64,000 nt of DNA. Source: a bacterium. Lineage in GTDB: Bacteria > Patescibacteria > ABY1 > JACQRZ01. Positions 26,274 through 33,871 of the stretch are shown here, piece by piece. Under the pieces are notes generated by a model. It was given only the letters and a program-made list of their open reading frames with translations. It was not told the DNA's origin and did no database searches. The stretch is from positions 1 to 64,000 of the forward strand of contig JAUYIE010000018.1 in assembly GCA_030688365.1 (NCBI GenBank). Reading direction: 5' to 3'. Positions within the stretch are counted from its first letter, which is position 1. Every line of letters begins with the position of its first letter. The position numbers and the translations under genes were made by a program.

Positions 26274-26330
26274 AACAAATCCTCTCTTTCTTGTTTACAA
26301 TAATAATATATAAAGAACTATCATGGTCAT

Positions 26331-26359
26331 ACCGTAACAAACTCGACGTGCACTGTCAA
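26331..26359 (-). promoter_or_regulatory. Promoter of the candidate small RNA
   Basis: TTGACA (26359-26354), a 17-nt spacer and TACGGT (26336-26331). Perfect -35 box; predicted start near 26324. It lies just downstream of the stop at 26384. Confidence 0.6.
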
Positions 26360-26383
26360 GCAAAAAGTTATGGGATCAATTGT

Positions 26384-27601
26384 TTATAAGAAAAACAATG
26401 TTACTTCCGACAAACGATCAGGCACCAAGATAGTGCGTTCTATTTTTTGTTTGATAATATCCACTATACGAATCCGATCATTGGCTACATAATACACCTT
26501 ACCCGCATTAACATAGAGAAAATTAGCATACACTCCTACATCAGGCAAAAAAGTTGACTTGATGATTTGGTGGTTATCATCAAATGTTAGTAACACAATA
26601 TAATTAGCCCCCCCGACAGCAAATGTGTGCGTTGCTCTATCAAAAACTATAGAATAAGGAGATAAGTCATTGAGCATGTCAGCAACGCCAGTCGTTGCTG
26701 TAAATGTCTCTTGTGATAGATTCTTATCTCGTGGATCAACAATCATGATCTGAAAATCCTTACCATGTCGGCTGATCAGGAAAAGTCCGGCTTCATAATC
26801 TACTCGTGCCCAATCATCTGGATTCAACCCTATATCAGACGCCGTGACGACCTCTATTTGTTTTTTTTCAGTCAAATCAGACATATCCCTCACAGACAGT
26901 GGTGTGGCAGACCCGACACCTTCTCCACACACCCATGAAAATAAGCGTTGATTGAGTGAATCATATTTTGTACATGGTTCAAATCTCTTGTTTTTGATCT
27001 TGACCACAGTCTCACTACTCGCGTCATACGTATACATACGCGTACCCAACACCTCTGGTAATCCGTACATGTGATCAACTATCTCGTCTCCCATTGCATC
27101 AATCTGTATCAAAAATTTGTCTTTTTCAGTCATTGATGGATATATCAAAGGCCATTCATTTTCCTTTAATTTCAAATCAGGTGATGATTTAAAAATATTT
27201 ACCATTACCTTGCTTTCCACATTATATGAATACAAACCATCATCTTTTTGTACGATCAGATATGGCGCAAACATTTTATAATCCATCTTGTTTAAAATTG
27301 TATACCCAGTCGGTAAAAAATCTTTTTCCTTGCCTGTCCGCACATCAACAAGTGAAGATTTGCCTTGTGACTCTGTCCCAAAATATAATACCTTTCCGTT
27401 TGATGATGTATGTGATTCTGGTTGAAAAACTGACGTCATCATGGGCATATCATCCCACCAATCAACATCTCTAGATGAAGACATATACAAAAAACATACC
27501 CACACCAGGAGCGCAAGTAAAATCACGATTACCGAAATAATCGCAAGTTTACATCTGAAACCACAAGGACATTTAATTTTCTTTTGAGCGCTGGAGATCA
27601 T
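26384..27601 (-). CDS. Membrane-anchored, beta-propeller-like hypothetical protein
   Basis: A 405-residue protein with a short cysteine-containing cytoplasmic N-terminus (KKIKCPCGFRCK), one membrane helix (about 18-38) and a large outer domain. That domain is made of repeating beta-rich units such as GKVLYFGTESQGKSSLVDVRTGKE and AGKVYYVANDRIRIVDI, suggesting a propeller. The frame is open to 27745, but that start lies inside the upstream gene; Met 27601 follows the terminator-like hairpin and gives a sensible anchor. Function is unknown. Confidence 0.65.
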   Translation of the reverse strand: MISSAQKKIKCPCGFRCKLAIISVIVILLALLVWVCFLYMSSSRDVDWWDDMPMMTSVFQPESHTSSNGKVLYFGTESQGKSSLVDVRTGKEKDFLPTGYTILNKMDYKMFAPYLIVQKDDGLYSYNVESKVMVNIFKSSPDLKLKENEWPLIYPSMTEKDKFLIQIDAMGDEIVDHMYGLPEVLGTRMYTYDASSETVVKIKNKRFEPCTKYDSLNQRLFSWVCGEGVGSATPLSVRDMSDLTEKKQIEVVTASDIGLNPDDWARVDYEAGLFLISRHGKDFQIMIVDPRDKNLSQETFTATTGVADMLNDLSPYSIVFDRATHTFAVGGANYIVLLTFDDNHQIIKSTFLPDVGVYANFLYVNAGKVYYVANDRIRIVDIIKQKIERTILVPDRLSEVTLFFL

Positions 27602-27607
27602 AGTAAG

Positions 27608-27628
27608 AAAAAATACTATAGATAGTAT
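27608..27628 (-). terminator. Weak terminator after the HI0933-like gene
   Basis: ATACTA-TCTA-TAGTAT followed by five T, only 6 nt before the next start codon. The stem is AT-only, so strength is doubtful; its left arm also contains a TATACT that could act as a -10. Confidence 0.4.
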
Positions 27629-27650
27629 AGCATTGTTTATAAAACAATAA

Positions 27651-28913
27651 TTATACACTCTCCCCCGCGACAAACCCCGTCGTCCAGCACAACTGCAAAC
27701 TATATCCGCCTGACGGACGATCAATATCCAAAACATCCCCCACAAGATACAATCGTGGCACTATGCGTGATTCCAGAGTCTTAAAATTGACCTCAGAGGG
27801 CACAATCCCTCCGGACGACACAATCGCCTTATCCACCCCCAAAAGCCCTTGTACATGCAGCGGGATGGCTTTGAGTAAAGTTATCAATGCTGTGCGGTCT
27901 TCCTTTCGTACGCTATGGCTAGGTGTCTCGCCGTCTATCTTTGCTAAAGCAAGCACCTCCGTTACTAGCGCCGTCGGTATTAACGTCGCCAGCACTGTTT
28001 TCAGTCGCTTGTTACTTCCTTCCAGCAATAGTATCTGGAGTTCTTTTTTAAGCGCGCCATGATCACGGGCGGGAAACAAATCAAGATATATCACCAACGT
28101 ACCATTTCGCATCATTTCACCAACCTGCTTACTCATATTGAGCACTGTCGGTCCACTGATCCCGACATGAGTAAATAGTATTTTACCTTTGTGAGCTTTT
28201 TGTTTCACACCGTCACAATATATCGTGAGCTTTATATCATCCAAAGAAATACCGCTCAATCTTTTTACCCATGTATCTTTTAGCGCAATAGGCACTAGTG
28301 ACGGATCGGGAGTGTTGATCGTGTGTCCAAGTTTTTTGAGCCACTTAAATCCTTCACCTGTGGAACCTGTCTCTGGATGAGACGTACCACCGGTAGCCAC
28401 GATGCATGATTTGGCACGTACACAGTCTGCACCTTTGAGGTTGATGACAAAATCACCCGTCGTCTCGTCGATAGTGATATCGGACACATGCGCGCTGGTC
28501 TGTACGTTCACGTCATGTTCGCGGATGTATCCAACCATGACATCGTATACTGACTTGGCAGAATCAGAAACAGGAAAGATACGCCCTTCCGCTTCCACTT
28601 TTGTCGCCATCCCTCGCATATGAAAAAACCCCAACGTCTCATCGATCGCACATTGTGAAAAAGCAGAAAAAAGAAACGTGCTGTTTCCTTTGTATTTTGA
28701 TGTCAGCACGCGCACATCAGAAAGATTGTTGGTCACATTACATCGCCCACCACCGGTGATTAACAGTTTGACTCCCAGCGTCGGATTTTTCTCAAGCAAC
28801 AAAACAGAGCGACCGCGTTCTCCTGCCCTGCCGGCTGACATCATACCAGCCGGCCCGCCACCGATCACAACGATATCCCAGATTTTTTGTGTTGTTGAAG
28901 ATTTTGTAGGCAT
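27651..28913 (-). CDS. HI0933-family flavoprotein (BaiN-like)
   Basis: A 420-residue FAD-dependent oxidoreductase. FAD motif GGGPAGMMSAGRAGERG near residue 18-34, then LLITGGGRCNVTNN, which is diagnostic of the HI0933/BaiN family, and a C-terminal SSGGIVPSEVN plus LYLVGDVLDIDRPSGGYSLQ. Substrate is unknown for most members. It lies 4 nt downstream of the DUF2779 gene. Confidence 0.9.
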   Translation of the reverse strand: MPTKSSTTQKIWDIVVIGGGPAGMMSAGRAGERGRSVLLLEKNPTLGVKLLITGGGRCNVTNNLSDVRVLTSKYKGNSTFLFSAFSQCAIDETLGFFHMRGMATKVEAEGRIFPVSDSAKSVYDVMVGYIREHDVNVQTSAHVSDITIDETTGDFVINLKGADCVRAKSCIVATGGTSHPETGSTGEGFKWLKKLGHTINTPDPSLVPIALKDTWVKRLSGISLDDIKLTIYCDGVKQKAHKGKILFTHVGISGPTVLNMSKQVGEMMRNGTLVIYLDLFPARDHGALKKELQILLLEGSNKRLKTVLATLIPTALVTEVLALAKIDGETPSHSVRKEDRTALITLLKAIPLHVQGLLGVDKAIVSSGGIVPSEVNFKTLESRIVPRLYLVGDVLDIDRPSGGYSLQLCWTTGFVAGESV

Positions 28914-28917
28914 AGCA

Positions 28918-30294
28918 TTACTTCACCCTCTCCCTCACCACATCCAAAATTCTTACCATAGCATACACGTCCAGCTGGCAATATTGAATCATATCGTTGT
29001 ACAGCTTTTCACGCTTAACCTCGGGCACACTCGGATCAGTCACCATCGCCCAACTCGCGGACGCTGTGCCTCCTTCTTGGATCGCGAGATTTTTGTATGA
29101 TAATTCCGGTGCCAACACCGGCATGACTTTTTTGAGCGAATTACTTCCCCCAAATGCCGGGTCGGTGTAGAACCCTTTTTTGAAAATATCCATGAGGTCG
29201 TATGTACGACTATTCACGTCGGCAAGCAGATCAGCATACTCGGGGTGTGTCAAAGCCATCTCGTCATTGCGCGCTTTTTCAAACGGCGCGTACCACGAAA
29301 TCACGCTCCCCTCCCTGCCCATCACATGCGCAAAAAATTCCAACAACGCGGGCACCGGATCTTCAAATGTCTTCATGAGAAAATCATGTATCATCGGCGT
29401 GCCATCAGGAGATGGGATGATGTACAACGAAAACTGAAACGGGATCTGCTGATACGGACGATAACCGTCAAAGGACGGTATTGGCGAGGAGTGCGTTTCA
29501 TAGTCAAAAAAGTACAGCGGATATTGTAACCCCGCGAGCTCTGTCGCAATCCCTTCCTTGTCTATATACAACGGCGGTAATTCCTTTGCCGCGGCCACTG
29601 ACGCATCCGCCAAAAGCGCATCGCGCACATCCCCAGACATGCTATCTGTCCAGAGTTTTATCCATTCACACGAGCGCGGATCAGCACAGCTGGCAATATG
29701 TTCCTTACGTAACACACCACCCCACGTAAACACTTCCTTCGCTTTTGGAATCAACGCTTCAATCGACGCGTATCGCTTCGCCACCTGCGATGAGACATCT
29801 TCGTCTATAAAAAGCTGGGTGACGTCAATGTCTCCCGCCCTCACATATTTGTTGTTTATATACGTCACAAATGTTTTGTTGATCTTGACCCCGGCGCGTC
29901 GAAACAAAATCGTCTGAAACGTCGCGTCATTGTAATGACCATCCGTGACGCCCGCCGACATCTTCACCTCGTGCAGATCCCAGCCATCACCGGAGCGCAC
30001 CAATATATCGGCACGACACGAAAGATCGTCCACCACGATCGTTGGCTGATACAAAACAGTAGCCGTACTTGCCAACAGTCGTTGTGTGTTTCTATGCCCA
30101 TCAAAATTGTAACCCTGCACTTCCACACCACCAGGAAATAATTCACGCGCCTTGTCGTCCACCATGTGCCCTTGCGCAAACAACCGCTCCACTTCTGCGG
30201 TAAAGGGTGGCACAAGCTCTTTGTGGATCTTCTCCAACCACAAATGAACCGGACAATCCAGATACGACATGAAATTTGTTTTGGTGAGGAGCAT
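28918..30294 (-). CDS. DUF2779 protein: Cas4-like nuclease plus DEDD exonuclease-like domain
   Basis: A 458-residue protein. The N-terminal TKTNFMSYLDCPVHLWLEK is the usual DUF2779 opening, followed by CRADILV and LHEVKMS, which fit a PD-(D/E)XK nuclease. Cysteines in the SCADPRSCEWIKLW region may bind a metal or Fe-S cluster, as in Cas4/AddB. The C-terminal part has FFDYETHSS, SWYAPFEKARNDEM and YCQLDVYAMV, which fit a DEDD 3'-5' exonuclease fold. No CRISPR array or cas gene is nearby. Activity is inferred only. Confidence 0.82.
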   Translation of the reverse strand: MLLTKTNFMSYLDCPVHLWLEKIHKELVPPFTAEVERLFAQGHMVDDKARELFPGGVEVQGYNFDGHRNTQRLLASTATVLYQPTIVVDDLSCRADILVRSGDGWDLHEVKMSAGVTDGHYNDATFQTILFRRAGVKINKTFVTYINNKYVRAGDIDVTQLFIDEDVSSQVAKRYASIEALIPKAKEVFTWGGVLRKEHIASCADPRSCEWIKLWTDSMSGDVRDALLADASVAAAKELPPLYIDKEGIATELAGLQYPLYFFDYETHSSPIPSFDGYRPYQQIPFQFSLYIIPSPDGTPMIHDFLMKTFEDPVPALLEFFAHVMGREGSVISWYAPFEKARNDEMALTHPEYADLLADVNSRTYDLMDIFKKGFYTDPAFGGSNSLKKVMPVLAPELSYKNLAIQEGGTASASWAMVTDPSVPEVKREKLYNDMIQYCQLDVYAMVRILDVVRERVK

Positions 30295-30327
30295 AGAGAT
30301 TCTTATAATTCAAAAATGACATCGTAC

Positions 30328-31011
30328 TTAGTAAACTTCATGAGGATCTTCTTGAGTGATAAGCGCGTAGGAAACAATCTCTTCATCATCCGCCATCAGA
30401 TACGGCAATTGGTTGTGGGTAAAATTCACTATTTCAGCAGTCTTTTTGTCTTTCCATTTTTTATGAATGTCCTTCATCAAGACTGATTCATCACTCGATA
30501 TAGAATCTAACTGTTGATTTTTATTACTGTCAGATTCACTAATAATAATCATCTCTTTCCCGTCTGCATTTTTGCGATCGATTACTATCTTGCCTTCCTC
30601 TTCCAGCTCATCAAGGGCTCGGAAATATGAGTCAGGTACAGGCCCATATTTTATCTTTCGATATTGCATACCACTCATACTATGAAAGTGATTATAAAAC
30701 CACGCAAAGTCAGAAAGATACACTAGCTTTGCTAGTTTCGTTTTTTTGACACTGCCACCCAATCGAAGGAATGTTAAAATCATCTGTTTGTACTTCTCGT
30801 AATCAGAGACTTCTCCATTCTCCACTTCAGCAAAAGAGATACCAAGAGTGCGGGATAGTTTCTCAAACTCGCTGATGGTGAGCTCTTTTTTCCCTTGCTC
30901 TATCGCAATATACGAAGGACGGGAAATATCGAGCTTGCAAGCCATGTCACGCTGAGATATCCCTTTTCGCAGTCGAGCATCTTTAATGAGTTTTGCGTAT
31001 TTTGTAATCAT
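30328..31011 (-). CDS. XRE-HTH plus Panacea (DUF4065) protein, no adjacent toxin
   Basis: A 227-residue protein. Residues 5-60 are a helix-turn-helix of the XRE family (GISQRDMACKLDISRPSYIAIEQG). Residues about 85-140 carry the Panacea signature KLVYLSDFAWFY and YRKIKYGPVPDSYFRAL. Panacea proteins are antitoxins of PanAT systems with a toxin next to them; here the flanks are metK and DUF2779, so none is seen. Met 31011 is chosen because the promoter start falls at about 31013; the upstream ORF start overlaps the -35. Confidence 0.82.
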   Translation of the reverse strand: MITKYAKLIKDARLRKGISQRDMACKLDISRPSYIAIEQGKKELTISEFEKLSRTLGISFAEVENGEVSDYEKYKQMILTFLRLGGSVKKTKLAKLVYLSDFAWFYNHFHSMSGMQYRKIKYGPVPDSYFRALDELEEEGKIVIDRKNADGKEMIIISESDSNKNQQLDSISSDESVLMKDIHKKWKDKKTAEIVNFTHNQLPYLMADDEEIVSYALITQEDPHEVY

Positions 31012-31019
31012 ATACCTAT

Positions 31020-31047
31020 AGTATACTAAACTATGTAAAAATGTCAA
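31020..31047 (-). promoter_or_regulatory. Promoter/operator of the XRE-Panacea gene
   Basis: Perfect TTGACA (31047-31042), a 16-nt spacer and TATACT (31025-31020), about 9 nt before the ATG, so the mRNA is nearly leaderless. ATAGT...ACTAT arms straddle the -10 and could bind the encoded repressor. Confidence 0.75.
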
Positions 31048-31081
31048 ACATAGGTGTCAATAATCTTTACTTCAACATCTC

Positions 31082-32041
31082 CTATCTCTCCCACAAAAAC
31101 CCATGTCCAAAATGTCCCCACATCGCTGTCTGTTCAAATTGGGGTTTACGTAATTCAAGAAAATCTATAATCCCCTTCGGAGTCAAATCATATCCTTCCA
31201 CTACTTCAGACACCCCATCTACCACCGCAATAGCTTGCACCGGTTCTGCCACCCCTATCGCGTATGCGAGTTTTACGATGACCGCTTTTGCATTATTTTT
31301 TTTCAAACAGTCTACTGCGATTTTGCGTGCCATATACGCACCGCTCCGATCTACCTTGGTCGCGTCTTTACCAGAAAATGCGCCTCCCCCGATAGGAATC
31401 TGCGGACCATAGTTATCAACTGCCAACTTCCTTCCCGTCACACCCGTGTCTGCTTCAAACCCTCCTTGCGACCAATCACCTGCCGGATTTGCATGCATCG
31501 TGATACCACTGACATCTCTATTACTTTTTTTCAGCCAATCTTCTATTTCTTTCACCACATCCGCACGCGACACATTTTGAAAACTTGCAATAATAGTATT
31601 AATGCTTCCGTCATGGTTTAGTGTTGTCTGTGTCTTGCCATCAAACGGATATTTATCATAGATCGCTTTGCATAATGATCGAGCAAGAAACAGTTCTTGA
31701 GGAATCATCGCTTCATTATCGTTACACGCATAGCCGACCATGATGCCTTGATCACCCGCACCTCCCATGTCTACTCCGCCCGCGATCTCCGGACTTTGAG
31801 AAACAATATTTGTTTGAACGCCATATTGTGTACCGACGATTTTGTGTACGATGTCTCTGGCATTGATATATGCACTGGTCGTGAGTTCGCCCGTGATGGT
31901 AATGATACCATGACCACCCATCGTTTCTACCGCCACTCTACTCGTGGGGTCTTGTCTCAAACATGCATCCAAAATAGCGTCTGATATCCTATCGCACAGT
32001 TTATCGGGGTGCATGGGGGTAACACTTTCAGCTGTTTTCAT
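31082..32041 (-). CDS. metK: S-adenosylmethionine synthetase, compact form
   Basis: A 319-residue enzyme that makes SAM from ATP and methionine. Conserved blocks are SVTPMHPDKLCD (usually SVSEGHPDK), GAGDQGIMVGYA, the P-loop-like GGGAFSGKDATKVDRSGAY and YAIGVAEP. It is about 65 residues shorter than E. coli MetK, with internal loops trimmed rather than a missing end. It is 24 nt downstream of rdgB. Confidence 0.95.
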   Translation of the reverse strand: MKTAESVTPMHPDKLCDRISDAILDACLRQDPTSRVAVETMGGHGIITITGELTTSAYINARDIVHKIVGTQYGVQTNIVSQSPEIAGGVDMGGAGDQGIMVGYACNDNEAMIPQELFLARSLCKAIYDKYPFDGKTQTTLNHDGSINTIIASFQNVSRADVVKEIEDWLKKSNRDVSGITMHANPAGDWSQGGFEADTGVTGRKLAVDNYGPQIPIGGGAFSGKDATKVDRSGAYMARKIAVDCLKKNNAKAVIVKLAYAIGVAEPVQAIAVVDGVSEVVEGYDLTPKGIIDFLELRKPQFEQTAMWGHFGHGFLWER

Positions 32042-32065
32042 AGAGGTTTGAATAAAATAAAAAAA

Positions 32066-32617
32066 CTACATCCTGGCTTTGAGATACGCTTTGAGTGTGG
32101 CAAAGGGTTTGATCTGCAAATAGGTATGTTGATAATCCTCATCGTTTAATGATGCACGCGTGACGGTGTATCCATGTGGAATAAAAAACGTATCCCAACC
32201 AAATCCATTTTCACCCGACGGAGCGTGTGCGATCTCGCCTGCCAGACTGCTTTCAAACACTTCCACATTGCGTCCGTCAAAATATCCAAAACCACATCGT
32301 GCAGTGGCGTTGCGTGTATGCCCATCCACCAACGCGCATATTGTCTCAAATGGCACGAACTCTACGAAAAATTTTATAAACGGCCCCGGTAGTCCTTTCA
32401 AATGTTCAAACTCCAACGAAACATCTTCAACAATGACCGGTGTCTGTATTTTTTCATACGCCTGACGAACTTTGTGCTCAACAATCTCTTTCAAATCAAG
32501 AGATTGGATTTCATCCAAATCAAGTTTGACATGCTTCACCGGTACACCAAGATACTTAGCTAAATAATCTGCCTTGTTCTGATTACCGGTGATAAACGTG
32601 AGTTCTTGGTTGATCAT
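32066..32617 (-). CDS. rdgB: RdgB/HAM1-type non-canonical NTP pyrophosphatase
   Basis: A 183-residue house-cleaning enzyme that hydrolyses ITP/XTP. Marks: TFITGNQNKADYLAKYL, VIVEDVSLEFEHLKGLPGPFIKFF (the usual E-D-S/G...GLPG PYIK pattern), and GENGFGWDTFFIP. The catalytic Asp (VEDVS) is present. The long frame runs into tRNA-Ser, so Met 32617 is chosen. Confidence 0.9.
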   Translation of the reverse strand: MINQELTFITGNQNKADYLAKYLGVPVKHVKLDLDEIQSLDLKEIVEHKVRQAYEKIQTPVIVEDVSLEFEHLKGLPGPFIKFFVEFVPFETICALVDGHTRNATARCGFGYFDGRNVEVFESSLAGEIAHAPSGENGFGWDTFFIPHGYTVTRASLNDEDYQHTYLQIKPFATLKAYLKARM

Positions 32618-32637
32618 AATAGTATAAAAACTCCAAA

Positions 32638-32722
32638 CGGAGAGGGAGGGATTCGAACCCTCGGGCCCTTGCGGGTCTCCTGTTTTCAAGACAGGTGCAC
32701 TCGACCACTATGCGACCTCTCC
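32638..32722 (-). tRNA. tRNA-Ser(TGA)
   Basis: A class II tRNA: acceptor GGAGAGG/CCTCTCC, anticodon stem CCTGT/ACAGG, loop CTTGAAA with anticodon TGA, variable arm GAGACCCGCAAGGGCCC, T-stem GAGGG/CCCTC. Discriminator G; CCA not encoded. It sits 20 nt before rdgB. Confidence 0.96.
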
Positions 32723-32791
32723 AAAGGTCTTCAGGTATGATGCCTGATTGCTGTAGTATGCGAAAAAAATGTACTTTTGGCAAGGCCTCAC

Positions 32792-33430
32792 CTACTCTGC
32801 TATTTTTTCCAGCTGATCCAACTGCTGTGCATCTATGCCAGTATTGAGTTGGAGCCACGCTTTGGTCATTGCCCTTTTTTCTCGTTCATCATTGACGGGA
32901 TCGTATGTACGCCTATCAGCTATCGTTACCTGCACAGTAAGTCCCACACCCTCACAGAGATACTGTGCACGTGGCATGTGGAAACCCTGTGTCACCAAGA
33001 TGACATCATGTGCACCAAAATCATTCTTTGCGTGCAAACAAGTAGTGTACGTATCAACCCCTTGCGGATCAACAGAGAGCTTGTCTTCCGGTATTCCCTT
33101 TTTAATCAAATATGCTTTCATCACTCCTACTTCATCATGGGATGAAAGTGTGCTATCACCAGAAAGCAAAAGTGTATCCACTTTCTCATCCGTGTACAAA
33201 TCATACGCAGTATCAAGACGATCTTGCAGTACCAGACTGGGTGTTGCTGATGATGCAAGACCCGCACCAAACACAAGAGCGATGGGTTTTGATGACGGCA
33301 GAGTGTCAGAAGATATATCGATATTAACCGGAGGCGCAGGGGGAGGTGGAGTATCAGAAGCGGGTATGGTGGAGGCATAAAACCATACCGCAAGCCCCGC
33401 GAGAAAAAGTGAAGCGATGAGTCTAATCAT
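32792..33430 (-). CDS. DUF218/SanA-YdcF-like exported protein
   Basis: A 212-residue protein with an N-terminal signal helix, a Pro-rich linker (PPPPAPPV) and a DUF218 domain: VFGAGL, LQDRLDTAYDLY, LLLSGD, DTYTTCLHA, VTQGFHMPRAQYLCEG. Relatives SanA and ElyC affect envelope integrity. The start overlaps the upstream stop by one base (TAATG). Confidence 0.85.
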   Translation of the reverse strand: MIRLIASLFLAGLAVWFYASTIPASDTPPPPAPPVNIDISSDTLPSSKPIALVFGAGLASSATPSLVLQDRLDTAYDLYTDEKVDTLLLSGDSTLSSHDEVGVMKAYLIKKGIPEDKLSVDPQGVDTYTTCLHAKNDFGAHDVILVTQGFHMPRAQYLCEGVGLTVQVTIADRRTYDPVNDEREKRAMTKAWLQLNTGIDAQQLDQLEKIAE

Positions 33431-33864
33431 TACAATACGTTCATTTGCTTAAGCGCGTTTTTATATTGCCCGACTGCGCGACGAGCACTATCAGGACGAA
33501 GACTAAACTGTGCATCATGCACCATCTTGTTGCGCAAGATGTGCGCCTGCCACGCATCCTGCATCTTGGGAAACTTGTATCCCGCCACTTTCATGCGTTC
33601 CCCCATCGTATCACCGCTAAACATCATCATCTTTAACGCAAGATCAAAGAACTTATCCGCCTCCATCAACGCCATCTTACCGCTCATCTCATCGTTTTGC
33701 ATCGCAAGTTGTTCTATCTTTGCCCAACGCGCAGTCAGCTCTTGTCTGCTCGTTCCCGCAATCTCACTTCCACGCATTGCATGCATCAATTTTTTTGCAA
33801 GGACAACCACAACAATCGCCCCAACGGCAATGCCGACAATCGTAATGATAAGTGCGCTAGACAT
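33430..33864 (-). CDS. Conserved CPR-type single-helix hypothetical protein
   Basis: A 144-residue protein with one N-terminal helix (4-23), then an Arg/Lys-rich soluble region with DKFFDLALKMMMFSGDTMGERMKVAGYKF. I recognise no named domain; the sequence resembles small membrane-anchored proteins common next to gat genes in CPR genomes. It is 7 nt after gatA and coupled to the DUF218 gene. Confidence 0.6.
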   Translation of the reverse strand: MSSALIITIVGIAVGAIVVVVLAKKLMHAMRGSEIAGTSRQELTARWAKIEQLAMQNDEMSGKMALMEADKFFDLALKMMMFSGDTMGERMKVAGYKFPKMQDAWQAHILRNKMVHDAQFSLRPDSARRAVGQYKNALKQMNVL

Positions 33865-33871
33865 AGTATTA

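Larger units (their letters stand above)
26063..26324 (-). ncRNA. Candidate structured small RNA of about 260 nt
   Basis: A gene-free stretch with its own promoter (26331-26359) and strong terminator. Within it, TAAACAAGAAAG (26297-26286) can pair perfectly with CTTTCTTGTTTA (26182-26171), closing a 100-nt domain that holds ATCCGAT-AAAA-ATCGGAT-type (26188-26205) and GATCAA...TTGATC hairpins. After it come a GC-rich hairpin, CCCCGCG/CGTGGGG (26169-26151), and an AT-closed hairpin at 26103-26127. No match to tmRNA, RNase P, SRP or 6S RNA landmarks is seen. A 22-codon ORF lies inside. The identity is unknown. Confidence 0.55.

Noticed and set aside
26063..26324. tmRNA, RNase P RNA, 6S or SRP RNA
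   Set aside because: No tRNA-like ends, no GAGGAAAGTCC-like core, no SRP loop motif and no 6S-type single long bubble were seen.
28918..31047. CRISPR-Cas remnant around the Cas4-like domain
   Set aside because: No repeats, no cas1/cas2 and DUF2779 proteins are usually stand-alone.
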